A stretch of DNA of 64,000 nucleotides from Dromiciops gliroides. Its lineage: Eukaryota > Chordata > Mammalia > Microbiotheria > Microbiotheriidae. The stretch is taken from positions 8,295,723 to 8,359,722 of the forward strand of contig NC_057866.1 in assembly GCF_019393635.1 (NCBI RefSeq). Direction: 5' to 3'. A program made the position numbers and the translations under genes. Of the stretch, positions 53,447-64,000 are shown in pieces. How positions within the stretch are numbered: position 1 is the stretch's first letter; every line of letters begins with the position of its first letter. Below the pieces are notes generated by a model, which searched no databases, had not been told where the DNA came from, and saw nothing but the letters and a program-made list of their open reading frames with translations.

Positions 53447-53609
53447 GGGCAGCTAGGTGGCGCAGTGGATAGAGCACTGGCCTTGGATTCAGGAGGACCT
53501 GAGTTCAAATCTGGCCTCAGACACTTGACACTAGCTATGTGGCTCTGGGCAAGTCACTTAACCCTCATTGCCCCGCCAAAAAAAAAAAAAAGAAAGAAAG
53601 AAAGAAGAA
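53447..53609 (+). mobile_element. poly(A) CORE-SINE
   Basis: GGGCAGCTAGGTGGCGCAG to ATTGCCCCGCC, then A15 and (GAAA)n. An 11-bp duplication GAAAAGTTAGG lies at 53436-53446 and 53610-53620. It sits inside the unclassified repeat. Confidence 0.95.
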
Positions 53610-53920
53610 GAAAAGTTAGGAAGAACCCTGATTGTGAAGGGTTCAACATACCAAACAAAGAATTTTATCTTGGATCCTGGGGGTTAGACCTATGTTTGAG
53701 AGCCGAGTGGAGGATGGTGTGGATTGGGGAGAAGCCCATTAGAAAGATGTCGCCCAGGTGTGATGTGATAGAGGCCTGAGCTGGGTGGTGGCTGTGTGAG
53801 GTGTTAATGAGAGCTGCATTGGCAGCTAACGGGATCTGAGAGACGAGCAGCAGAGAGGAGTCAAGGATGACAAGTTGAGGTTACCAATGAGGTGATTGGG
53901 AGGGTAGTGATGTAACTGCC
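53610..53920 (+). mobile_element. Unclassified long repeat, segment
   Basis: AAAGAATTTTATCTTGGATCC, GAGTGGAGGATGGTGTGG and GTGATGTGATAGAGGCCTGA follow the family order and resume after the SINE insertion. Confidence 0.5.
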
Positions 53921-54384
53921 ATATTTCTTAGTCTCTCTCCTCGGGATGTTTCCCTGGTGGGCAGGAATGAAATTCGTGTCAGCTTTTCTGGTTTCTTTTA
54001 TTCTGGTGGGGAAAGAATGACAGACCCACATCAAAATTGCTGCTGTTCTCAGGGCTCATGACCTTAATCAAGACCCATGCTCAGTGAAAATGGGTTTGTA
54101 CCTATTAAGGTTTAGCCAAGTTACCTTTGTATGGGAAAAACTGAGCCAGGGAGAATCCCTGTTTGACTAATTCTCTTTGTGATAGATTAAACAACTGCAT
54201 AACACTCTGGGCCAACTGTTGTTCCTCCAGCAGGCTCAGGAGCTGGCCAGAGACTGATTTTTCCCCCTTATTACCTCAATCTTTAGGAAAATTGAGCCCA
54301 TTTATCTCTGCGGATGAGTTTTCCTTTCATAATTCAAACATTTTCTGATGGATCTCTCCCAGTGTTGGTCCCTTCCCCGCCAGT
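53921..54384. other. No recognisable feature
   Basis: Balanced composition, repeat-free, not coding as far as can be seen. It could contain intronic regulatory sequence, but nothing specific is supported. Confidence 0.35.
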
Positions 54385-54548
54385 GGCCTTGTACTTACTT
54401 GTCTATTGCCTGTGTTTCTTTATCCAGGAACATTTTGTTTCTCCTAGTAGAATGAATGTAAGCACCCTGAGGACAGGTACTGCCTCACTTGTCTGTATTC
54501 CCAGTGCCTAGCACAGAGCAAGCGCTTCATAAATGCCTGTTGATTGTA
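54385..54548 (+). mobile_element. L2-type LINE tail
   Basis: AATGTAAGCACCCTGAGGAC, GTACTGCCTCACTTGTCTGT, CAGTGCCTAGCACAGAGCAAG and CATAAATGCCTGTTGATTG are a well-preserved L2 3' end. Confidence 0.85.
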
Positions 54549-54640
54549 ACCACCTAGGCTCCCCTAGCTTGCTAAAATAACGGTGAAGTAACAGGTGATG
54601 TGTCACTAGCCCGCCTCAGAATTCCAGCCTTCTGACTCTA

Positions 54641-54734
54641 AAGGGGGGGAGAGGAGAGGGGAGGGGAGGGGAAGGAAGAAGAGGAGGAGAGGGAGGGGTG
54701 GAGGAAGAGAGAGGGGGTGAAGGGGGAGAGAGAC
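54641..54734 (+). repeat. Polypurine tract (GGGGA/GGA/GA)
   Basis: About 94 bases of nearly pure purine with repeated GAGGGGAGGGG units. It is capable of triplex (H-DNA) or G-quadruplex structure in principle. The proline/serine-rich minus-strand frames across it are artefacts of composition. Confidence 0.9.
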
Positions 54735-56190
54735 ACAAGACTCCCGCAAAGCTGGGGAAAAGATGGTGGCTCTCCCCGCCCGAGCTGGCCGCCCTGCCCA
54801 ACCCCCTCCTGGCCTGCTTCCTTGGCAGCCTTAGACTCTGATTGGAGAGTCGATGGTCTTCCAGGGGAAGGACTTTTAGGCCATGACTGTTGAAGGCCCT
54901 TCTGCCAGCTCACTCTCACCCCTGACCTGGTTTTGTTTTTTTTTTTTTTCCTCTTTGAAACTGACTTTGCTCAAGGCCTGACCCTCGGCCTGAGATTGGA
55001 TTACGGGCAGCAACTTTCTCCTCCCTTCAATTGGAGACTAGGGAGGCCTTCCCATGTCTGGGAAATCATTGAAAGGGGCTGAACCTGAAGGGAAGCAAGT
55101 TAAAAACAGAGAGAGGCCCCCAGGAAGCCAGCCCTGGGCACCTTGAGGCGTCTCGGAGGACTCTTCCTGCCTGCCGGGGTAAGGGGCCAGGCTTCACAGG
55201 CACATTGGCACCAGGCTGGCGCCGGCTGCTACTACTCCCCAGGCTCCCTTGGAAGTTGGCCGTCTTCCAGGATCTTTGGAGGCGAGGAGGCAGGAGAGCC
55301 GGGAGGCCAAGCCTGTTTGGGACAGACAGACTGCTTTATTGAAGGATCTGGGGGGGAAGAGAGCTAGATGCCAAGGGGGGTTAATAACTGTAGTAATTCT
55401 AGCTGGCATTTCTAAAGGCTCCAGGTTAGTGAAGATGGAGGTGGGGGGGGCGCTCCAAAGTTCTGTACGATTCTTCGGGTGGTGCGCATTTCGAGTCTTC
55501 ATGGGACTGCTCAGGAGGGCACCCCAGCTATCCTGGGAAAGGAGTGAGCCATCAGCTGTCAGCCAGACAGCCATGTTGTAGCCTCCTCAGGAAGCCGGTG
55601 GCCCCCTGACCCCAATATGGCCTACGATGGTGACTAGTTGTACAGTTATCCAGTGAGTCCTGGGTAGGAAACCTACGGAAGGCTTTCCTCAAAGGAGAAT
55701 GATTGTTTGTCTCCCAGAATCACAGTCCAGAAAAGGGGGTTGTGGCTTGCTCAGTGTTACATGGCTGGTTAGTGGCCCAAGAGAACTATGGGTTGCTCAT
55801 TCCCGGAGCCTGGCTCCCTTTGCCAGAGACAGCTGGGAAGCCAGACAAACTGTCTGGATTGTCAGTGTGGCTCAGACTTAAACAGAGAGAGGTGCTGCCC
55901 TCCCATGAGGGGAAAAAAAGAGAGAGCCACCACCTCCTTCTGGCTCTCTTTCACTCTGGGGAAGGAGAAACTGATCAAAAGGCTTTGCCTTTATCTCCAT
56001 CTCCACATGAACCAGCTTCTCCCGGGAGAACTGGAGGAAGCTGGGGGGGGTGTGGGGTGGGGACCTGGGAATGTGGGGCAGAGGGACAGATGGGGGCTGG
56101 TGGTGTTGGACACTTGTTTCACGCGAGATTATAATGTCCCCGAAGGCAGGGCCCGTGCCATGCATGAGTCTCCCATGATGTCAGAGTCAT
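54735..56190. other. Repeat-poor region with an isolated donor-like site
   Basis: Little recognisable repeat. CTGCCTGCCGGG followed by GTAAGG at about 55178 is a good splice donor match, preceded by about 200 bp of non-repeat sequence with two ATTGG motifs. It could be an alternative first exon, but this is speculative. Frames of up to 143 codons are unrecognised. Confidence 0.3.
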
Positions 56191-56194
56191 GGGA

Positions 56195-56320
56195 TTGAGA
56201 ATCGGAAAGCACTTCAGAAAGCATCCGATTGTCGGCCTCTCTCATTGTATGAGTAAAGAAACTGAGGCCCTTAAAAAAGTGACTTCCCAGGGTCACCCAG
56301 CGAGTGGCAGAGCACTAGTA
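56195..56320 (-). mobile_element. MIR-like fragment, minus orientation
   Basis: AGTAAAGAAACTGAGGCCC, CCCAGGGTCACCCAGCGAG. Diverged. Confidence 0.55.
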
Positions 56321-57595
56321 GTGTCCCTTCCCGGTCCCGTTTATTGGCAGCATGATGTGAACCCGTCGTTTGTGTCCTCCCTGACTTCTGTCATCTTCTG
56401 TGTCCTGGCTCAGATGCCTGGGTTCCGAACGTTGTTGTTATTTTCGGTGCGTAGCCCCCACCCGTGACATCTGCAGCTTTGTGGATTGTGTCCCTACCAG
56501 GCAGGCCTTTCCCAGCATGCTCCCAGTCACATTCTTCCGAGCCCAGTCGGGTGAGCTCGGAATGTTTTACCAGGCATGATCATTCTTGAGGCTTTTTCAT
56601 TTTCTTTAGTCTTCTGTCTGTCCCCCATTTGACTGTGGGTCTCTTGGGGCAAGGGAACCTTCGTAGCCTCCCTTTGACACTCAGATTAGTCTGAAGCATC
56701 TGGATTTTAAGTGGGAGTTGGGCTAGAAGGTGTGAAGGGAGAAAGGGTCAGGTGACAGCTTCTAAAAGACTTGCTAGGGAAGAGGCTGGAAGAGAAGAGT
56801 AGCTTCAAACAAGTAGGATTCCCCTCAGGAAAGGAAGTGACTCCTTTGCCCTGGGGAAACAGCCCTTAATAATAACCTTGTTGATCTGGTTACAGCTGAT
56901 TGTCTGCAGTGAATTATACAGCCCATCCAAAGCTTCCTTTGAGAGGTCCTAGGTGGCACTGGGGGCTGCCTGTGGGGCATTTCCCACTTGCTGATTCCTT
57001 TAAAGTGTTCTAAACCCAGGTTGAAAACCTAACTCTTCGCCCCTTTTATTCTGGTTAGATGCCAGCCAATAGCAACTATCCTGCAATTTCCCTTGCTACT
57101 CCCAGCCCACCACCCCAGGCCATGCCCATCACATCCTCCTCCGGAACCCCCTGTTCACCTTGGCTCTTTCATGTGAACACTTCCTCCAAAGTGCTTGATG
57201 CCCTTTTATCCCGACTCTGCTCATGCCCCTCCAGGCCGAGGGGAAAGCCCTGTAGGAGGAGCCTCGTGGAGTGTCAGAACCCTTCATCCAGAGCCCTTGT
57301 CTTGGGCCCCAGTTATCTCTCACCTGTCTGTGGCACCTGCCCGCCTCCCAGCAGAGAGTGGAGCACGAGAGGTAGAGGCAGAGGCCTACGCTCAGCTGGG
57401 CCGGACGATTGCCAGCACCCTCAGCATCATCCCGGTCCCCAGTGGCTGCCGATTCCTGGGGGAGTCGTGGAGAGAGCACTCCATGACCTGGACCGGACTT
57501 GGCGTGCTTTGAATCTGAGTGTTCTCATCCGCCAAACTGGGCCATGAGGTTCTGAGGCTTGTGAGGAAAGGGCCACATGGACTGTATTTCCTTTC
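56321..57595. other. Repeat-poor region
   Basis: A block around 56860-56945 (CCCTTAATAATAACCTTG, GGTTACAGCTGATTGTCTGC, GTGAATTATACAGCCC) looks like possible conserved non-coding sequence. The 162-codon + frame at 57059-57547 is unrecognised and lacks exon support. Confidence 0.3.
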
Positions 57596-57599
57596 AGTC

Positions 57600-58160
57600 C
57601 CGCACCTTGCGGGGAGAATTGGGGGTTCTTAAGCTGGAATTCCCAAGCTTCAGGTGGGACTTGGCTCGAAAGGTGGTCTTGCTCTGCTCCTGAATCCCAC
57701 TGGCTTCCAAACTCGCTCCTTGCTCAGTGCACAGGATGGGCCCAGACTGCTCCTCCCCCTGATCGGCCACTTCTGGCCCAGGTCCTCTCCTCTGTCCAGC
57801 TTGGGTCCGTGACATGGAGCCGGAAGGGAATGACAGGGCTGCCTTCCGGCCCCTATTCCCGGCCCCTCTGTGCTGGATCTGCGGCTCTTCCATGTCAGAT
57901 TTGGGGCTCTTCTATGTCCTGATGTGGACTTTGTCTTTACAAAAGGAATACTTCCCCCATCTGTCCCACCCTTGGCCACTCTTCATCCCCAGGGTCTGAA
58001 TGCCCCTGTCTATTTGCCTCAGCTGACCCGGGTACTGTGGTTTTTCCTTTGATTTTTCAGTCGCCATTCAGTCTGGTGTGTTTTTTTGGACCTGTTCAGA
58101 GGAGCTGTGGGGTGGGGAGCTCAATGCACTTCCTACTGCCCCACCATCTTGGTTCCCTCC
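57600..58160 (-). mobile_element. Possible L1 5' UTR fragment, minus orientation
   Basis: The right edge reads, on the minus strand, GAACCAAGATGGTGGGGCAG, an AAGATGG-type L1 5' start. The following GC-rich sequence and a charged frame (57594-57893) resemble the layout at 28861-30548. The assignment is tentative. Confidence 0.3.
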
Positions 58161-59370
58161 CATCATAACTCTCGAATTTGCTTTCTTTAAAGATTTTAGG
58201 GATCTATCTTTATTATATTAACTACGTTTCTAGATATATTCCTTCTTATCCCCTAGTCAATGATCTCTTCCTTGTTTAAGGAAGAGAAAAAGGCAGCTCC
58301 ATAAAACTAACCAAGACTTCAACCAGTCTGACGGTCCGTGAAATGTCGCACGCCTCAACCCTGGGAAAGAAGTTTGTTCAGCTCTTGGCTTGGCCCACGC
58401 TTGGCCCTGGCACTGACTTGATGTAAAGCAGGGGCAAGTGAGGAGTATTTAACAAGAAAGCAGAAAACCTGTAAGGGAAGGGGTCTGTCTCTGACTAGCT
58501 GTTGGGAGGAATGGGAGAAACAAGGGCAAATCGAGATATTGGCAGGGGCAATGAGATGTGCAGTACGTGGCCGGAGGAGGGTAGCCAATGCATGAGTCAG
58601 TGGCATTGGGAAGTGAGCCACAGCTGGTTTAAAGAAAGGAAATAGCCTTTGGAAAATCTACCTACCAGACTCTCAGTTTGCTCAGTTATTTCCTTTTAGC
58701 CTGCCTTAACAAGGCAGCGGCTCGGATCCCCGGTTCTCTGACGGTTAGTTACTCGTGGGACAGGCCTTGGGAGAGAAATCTCCAGACTGGCCACACTGAA
58801 GGGCCTCGAGGTGAGAGCAGAGAGGAAGCCAGTGGGGCCCTGGGGAGGCTGCCCAGGCTTCCACAGGCTCTTCTCCCATACTCAGCATTTTGAGAAACAT
58901 TTTGCCCAGAGAACAAAGTTTTCCCATTGATCAAAGTTCAGAATTTACTCCAATGTTCGGGATGTTGGTTTCTTGGTAGAATCTCACTGAAGGCAGGCCT
59001 GCTGGGGAGTGGGTGGGGTGAGCTGCGCCCTCTTCCTGGGAAGGGGAAAGAAACATTTGGTGGCCAGCGTGCACAGCTCTTCTGATCTAACCCGAGGCCT
59101 GAAAAGGCAGCTCACACCTAGGACAAGGACCCACCCAGCAGCTCCCTGGGGTTCCAGGAGGGCTGTTGGCCTAGTCTGTGGGAAATTCAGTTCCAAGATT
59201 AGGCTGTATGAGAAAGTGAGGCTTCTCACTATACATTCTTAAGCTAACTTCTTCCCGCTCTGGGGCCAGTCCCCTTCTCCCACTGCTGAGCCGTCCGCCA
59301 TTCTCTGGACTTGCCATTTATGCCCCCAAATGGCCTTAAAAGGTAAGCACCATGGGGGCAGGGGCCACCT
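58161..59370. other. No recognisable feature
   Basis: Mostly unassigned sequence. AT-rich at 58165-58300, possibly more L1-derived sequence. No gene is supported. Confidence 0.35.
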
Positions 59371-59374
59371 CTCC

Positions 59375-59525
59375 TTTTTTTTTTTTTTTTGCAGGGCCAT
59401 GAGGGTTAAGTGACTTGCCCAGGGTCACACAACTAGTAAGTGTCAAGTGTCTGAGGTCAGATTTGAACTCAGGTCCTCCTGACTCCAGGGCCAGTGCTCT
59501 ATTCACTGCGCCACCTAGCTGCCCC
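59375..59525 (-). mobile_element. poly(A) CORE-SINE, minus orientation
   Basis: T16 tail, GGCCATGAGGGTTAAGTGAC, GGGTCACACAACTAGTAAG, GCCACCTAGCTGCCCC. No convincing duplication is seen. Confidence 0.93.
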
Positions 59526-62280
59526 AAGGAAGCCCTTTCTTTCTGAATCTTTCTACTCCTCAAATAGTCTCTTTTGCCAAAGAAGTTGAAGATAGGATTT
59601 TGCACAAAGAAATGATGTGTGGAACAACCATTCTCAGTTGCTAAATGTGTGCAGCTCAAGCCGGTTGCCCCAGATGCTCCCCCCCCCCTCGCCCCAGGAG
59701 TCCCAGGGCCTGGGCCTGGGAAGGGACCTTTCAGTTGGAGCCGGACTCTCAGGAGGCCGCGCTGCCTCCTTCCCACTCTGTCTGTCCAGCCAGGCTTTTC
59801 CTTAACAGCTAACTTCAGTCTTCCTTGGCTCAGGTTGTCCAGGCCTGCGCTCCATCCGCCGCACCACTTTCCTGCCTCGTGCCTCCTAGCTGCCCCTGGG
59901 ATCTACTGGGACTCTCTAGGGTGAGTGGTTGGGGTAGGAAATGAAGCTCCCCAGTCTGCTGTGGGCCCACAGGAAAGACTTCCTCAGTGTTCTTGCAGGG
60001 CAGAGACAAGAGCAGAAGGCCTCCAGCCGCTGCCGAGCTGGGATCTGGACCAGACTTGGGCTCCTCAGCCAGGAGAGAGCCCTATTTAAGCATCCCAAGC
60101 TGTGTTACTGAGCGCAGAGGCCAGCAGGCCTGTGAGCCCCGTATTCCTAGACAGGCCCATCCAGCTCCAGCAGCCGATCGAGGAGCATCTAAGAGTTGGG
60201 GGGACCTCCGAGACCTTTTGGTCCAGCTGGTGCATGAATGGAAGCTCCGCCCTAAAGGCCTAGAGGTGAATCAGCCTCTTGGCCCAGCTGCTGCTGGGCT
60301 TCCTGGCCTACTGACTCCCTAACCCCTTTCCCCAAAGGTCCTTCCTGACCATCCCCTCCCCCCTCCCCTGGCGGGCTCTCCCTTGCCTTCTAGCCGAGGG
60401 CATGTGCTGAGTGCCCTCTTTCCCCTCTCAGTCCCCTCCCACTCTCTGATAACAAGGTGGCCCCTTCTAGGCAAGGCCAAGGCCCCTGTGTAAGCTCCTG
60501 TCCTTTCTCCCTCCTCCTGTTTCCTGTTTCACTCATTCTGTCCATCTGCCTGCCAGGGGAGGGAGGCAGCAGTGGGCGGCCCCCAAGGGGAGACTTAAAG
60601 CAGGGCCAGTTAACTGACTGACCACTGGGGGGTGACATGGGGAGCTCTGGTGCTTCCCTCTCTGTGGCCCTGGGCAAAAAATGATCCCTTTCTGGGTCTC
60701 AGTTTCTCCCTCTGTACAGTGAGGAGTGGAACTTAGTCTGGTTTAGCTACAAATGCCCAGGCAGGCGACTTCCTTCTTGTCTGGCAGAGGGAGGGGCGAG
60801 CCGCAGCTGCCGGGGGAACTGCCATTGCTTCTTTGTGCACTAGGTGGCAGTGTTAGCCCTGAAATGCCCCCTCCCCTGGCGAGGCCTGGCTCAGGCTGGT
60901 CGGTGCCTCCTCTCCTCTGGCTCCCCAGGGACGAGATGATTCCAGCCTTGCCCCTGGTCTCTGGTCGGGATGACACAGCCAGTCACAGGGGACGTGGCAA
61001 GGAGAGGTGCCCCATAATGAAGCATTAATCCAGAGTGCTGGCACTCGACCCACTGCGGGTATTGGTGGCGAGGGCAGTGATCAGTCAGCCAGCGATTAGG
61101 AAGGGCCTGCTCTGTGTTAGGCGCCGTGCTGAGTTCTGTAGACACACGTCTGTATGGATGGGATTGTGAGTGGGGGGGTGCCCCCCAGGGGAGGGCTGGA
61201 GAGAGGCCAGGCTTTGCCGGTTGTCCCAGGGAGCTGTGAGCTAGAGCCAGTCAGGGGTCACCTCTGCTCCTTTCCCCCCTTTTCTGCTGCTTCTCTGTCC
61301 CCTTGAATGTCTTCCTCTGCTGTGACCTCTCCGGTTCCCTCTCCACTTACTCAGTGGTTTTGTTAGACTGCAGATAAACCGGCCCACGGAAGGCAGAGAG
61401 TGTCTTCCTCTCCTTGGTGTCTCCTGCCCTCGAGGCTTGGGCCTGGCTTGGGGCTAGACTTGGGCTGTGCTTCAGTCTGCCCAGTGGACCTGCCTCAGTT
61501 AAACTTGGAGTCCCTCCCCAGAGCCTGTCTCTTTCCATTTGTGATTTGCCAGCCATCTCTCAGGCCAGAGGGAAGAGCCTCTCTTCCCGCACTTCCCTCA
61601 CACTTGTGGACATCTCAGGGTGAGGATCGGGGCCCCAGACCGCTGCCCTCCCCACTGGGCTTTCAAAGCTCCAGTTACAACGCTGGACTCGGCTTCCCAG
61701 GTTCTGGCTTCAGATCCTGCCTCCCCAGCTTAGCCTCCAGCCTAGGCAACTTCCGTTCCCTCCACTCTCACGTGAGGGGCTGGACAGAATGGCCTTTGCT
61801 GTCCCTTTCAGCTCAAGGCCAGGAGGCATTCAGGATGAAAAACCAAAGCACAAACCTTGGAGCGGGAAACGCCCCATTTCTCCAGCCCCCAGAGTAATCC
61901 TGGCTTCAGTGTCTGTGCTAAAGCTCCCTCCTGAGGGGGCATCTGGGCTTGACGGCAGCACAGGGAGACGTGCAGCGTGTGTCATTTACGGGGGGTCGGG
62001 TGCAGGGAAGGGTTTCCACATCATCCAATGTCAAACCTGGAGCTCTCCGAAGCCTTCCCTGCCTCCTGGCACAGGCATCGTCACACCCTGTGGGAGGAGG
62101 GAGAAGCAGACGTCGCAGCCGCTCCCTGCGAGCCAGCATAGCCTCCCAGCCCAGGTCTCAGACGAGAAGCCTAGACCGGCTCTCTCCCTTGGAGTTAGCT
62201 CCCCCCCAGCAGTGAACTTGGGGCCTTTGGGTCCCTAGAGAACAAGGTCAGGCTGAAGGAGATGGCAGGGATGGGGTTGC
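59526..62280. other. Longest repeat-poor interval
   Basis: About 2.75 kb with only scraps of old repeats (about 60200-60260, and GGCCTGCTCTGTGTTAGGCG at about 61105). Many frames of 60-165 codons on both strands overlap heavily, as expected for GC-rich non-coding DNA. None is recognised. Confidence 0.35.
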
Positions 62281-62295
62281 CTCTTTGCACCTTCT

Positions 62296-62446
62296 TTTTT
62301 TTTTTTTTTTGGTTTGGCAATGAGGGTTAAGTGACTTGCCCAGGGTCACACAGCTAGTAAGTGTCAAGTGTCTGAGGCTGGATTTGAACTCAGGTCCTCC
62401 TGACTCCAGGGCCGGTGCTCTATCCAATGCACCACCTAGCTGCCCC
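62296..62446 (-). mobile_element. poly(A) CORE-SINE, minus orientation
   Basis: T-run, GGCAATGAGGGTTAAGTGAC, CACACAGCTAGTAAGTG, GCACCACCTAGCTGCCC. The flanks CTCTTTGCACCTTCT (62281-62295) and CTCTTTGCTCCTTCT (62447-62461) form a 15-bp duplication with one mismatch. Confidence 0.95.
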
Positions 62447-62844
62447 CTCTTTGCTCCTTCTAAAGTGCTGCTGCGCTGTCTCCCTGGCACCAGCAGTGAA
62501 ACGTGGCCCAGTTCCCGGGACACACAATCAGAGATCTTTGCCGAGCTCTACCTGGGGTTGTGAGCGTGTCTTCTTATCCCAGGGGAGAGAGAGCTCAGTG
62601 GGGATAGCCGGCGGCAGCCAAACTCAGTGACTGCAGCACACCCCACCCTTGGTGGGATTCTCCCAGGTTCTCATCTTGGGAGCCCTCCCGCCTCCTTCAG
62701 AGTCCGGCCCTACTGCCCCACCTGAAAGACTGCTCTGCCTTGGAAGTGACGGGAATGGAGGTTGCCTTTACTGTTTAATCAAGCAGTCCTGGTCCTTTAC
62801 AGACTTGGGCCCTGGAGCATTAGGAGAATGAGGGCATTTTGGAC

Positions 62845-62925
62845 CAGGGTTTGTGACTTGTCCAAGGTCACACAGATTAATGATGGAGCCAGTTTTGAAT
62901 CCAGGTCCCCTGGCTCCCAGTACTT
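62845..62925 (-). mobile_element. MIR-like fragment, minus orientation
   Basis: TTGTGACTTGTCCAAGGTCAC and GTTTTGAATCCAGGTCCCC. Confidence 0.6.
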
Positions 62926-63110
62926 TTCTTCTTCCTTCGACTATGACCTTTAGACTCATCCCTAGTGCTTGGGGCCTTCAAGGCAGCAGTGGGAGCTGCC
63001 TGGTCTCTAAAACAGGTGGGACTTTATTTTTGGCTGACTCTGCTTTTCCTGGAAGCAGGCAAAAAAGTCCAGGGAGGAGGCTAAGGTGTTCTGGCTTTGT
63101 TTCCCCAAAT

Positions 63111-63265
63111 TCTTTTTTTTTTTTTTTTTTGTGGGGCAATGAGGGTGAAGTGACTTGCCTAGGGTCACACAGCTAGTAAGTGTCAAGTGTCTGAGGCTGT
63201 ATTTGAACTCAGGTCCTCCTGACTCCAGGGCCAGTGCTCTAACCACTGCACCACCTAGCTGCCCC
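63111..63265 (-). mobile_element. poly(A) CORE-SINE, minus orientation
   Basis: T18 tail, GGGGCAATGAGGGTGAAGTG, GGTCACACAGCTAGTAAG, GCACCACCTAGCTGCCC. Confidence 0.93.
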
Positions 63266-64000
63266 CTGTTCCTGGAAGTTCTGAGTAACTTTGGGCAGTT
63301 TTCCCTCAAGGTTTTCCGAGGATCCACACCAGCCCCTTGCCGGAAGAAGGGAGGCAGATGTTGGGGGGCCTGGCCCAACAGGCTCCTGACTTGGGGGGGC
63401 TGCTTTTAGGTACCAGCTGGTCCCCTCCCAGGTTCTGCCAGTGCCCCACATGTTAGATGTTTTCCTTCCCCACTGCAGTCTGCTCTGGGTTTCCTCCTTC
63501 AGGCCAGGCTCTGTTCTGCCTCTGGCCCGCTCTGGGACTGTCCCCCTGCCGTTCTCCTTGCCCCCTCGAGGGCTTTGGCCTGGGCAGTTAGCTCCAGATG
63601 CCCCAGGGGGAGGCTCCTGGTTTTACTCTTGGCCACGGCCCAGACTTTCACTGTCCACCTGGCAGTGGGACTTTGTACTCTGGGACCAGTGACCTCAGGC
63701 AGGTCAGGAGCTCCCAGTGGGTGAGCCCCAGTATGCCCCTGGCCCCCAGCCTCCCTCCCAGGCAGAGGCAGCTCCATTACCTCAGTCCGAGCGCCCAGTC
63801 CTTGGCAGGGTGAGTGCTTTGTGAAACTGGTCCTTGTTGGTGCCATGGAACAGGGCATGTGCAAGGTTACCCATGGGGGGGGAGGTCTGTGCCTTGTTCT
63901 TTAGGTAAATATTTATGTTTCCCTTCGTCCAGCCTGGGACTGGGCCCCCTTTCATCTCCTTCAAACCTATCAGCCCTTTCTTTGTACAATATTACTAAAT
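63266..64000. other. No recognisable feature
   Basis: GC-rich, repeat-poor sequence to the window end. Overlapping frames of up to 121 codons are unrecognised. Confidence 0.4.

Noticed and set aside
1..64000. CRISPR array, prokaryotic operon or phage module
   Set aside because: Repeats are dispersed SINE and LINE copies with poly(A) tails and target duplications, not regularly spaced; no prokaryotic genes are visible.

Overview
This window looks like nuclear DNA from a marsupial. It is dense in interspersed repeats. Two tRNA-headed CORE-SINE types, both ending their conserved core in a GTGTGACCCTGGGCAAGTCACTTAA-like motif, occur about 30 times. Several L1 3' ends have marsupial-like sequence, and there are older MIR, L2 and L3/CR1-like relics. 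Species cannot be fixed from the sequence. No bacterial-type operon, CRISPR array or phage module is visible, and no open reading frame could be recognised as a conserved host protein-coding exon.

The one strong gene signal is a CpG island at about 7290-8560. It holds four CCAAT boxes, two CACGTG E-boxes, GC boxes, and a GC-rich probable non-coding first exon ending in a good splice donor at 7874/7875 on the + strand. The most economical reading is that 1-7.3 kb is upstream sequence and that 7.9-64 kb is mostly a very long first intron, or intron plus intergenic DNA. The gene itself cannot be named.

Region by region: 0-7 kb has an L1 ORF2 fragment, L2 and MIR relics, RTE-tailed SINEs, and an L1/SINE chimera inserted into a MIR. 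7.3-8.6 kb is the promoter island. 9-13 kb has a 68-bp tandem duplication, MIRs and an L3/CR1 fragment. 13.1-13.8 and 25.7-26.5 kb are two related solo-LTR-like elements. 14-21 kb has L1 3' ends and SINEs. 23.8 kb has a small hAT-type element. 27-30.5 kb is a nested L1 cluster. 32-35.3 kb is a SINE cluster with an inverted pair. 35.8-39 and 43.7-45.2 kb carry a long unclassified repeat, interrupted in the first case by a dead RTE-like reverse transcriptase. 45.8-46.6 kb is a SINE split by an L1. 50.7-51.7 kb is an L1 3' end carrying a SINE. 54.6-64 kb is comparatively repeat-poor.

No new multi-gene system was found. The points most worth checking are the promoter/exon 1, the IRF-like motifs in the first LTR, the long unclassified repeat, the chimeric and nested insertions proved by target-site duplications, and a few AT-rich non-repeat blocks that could be conserved enhancers.
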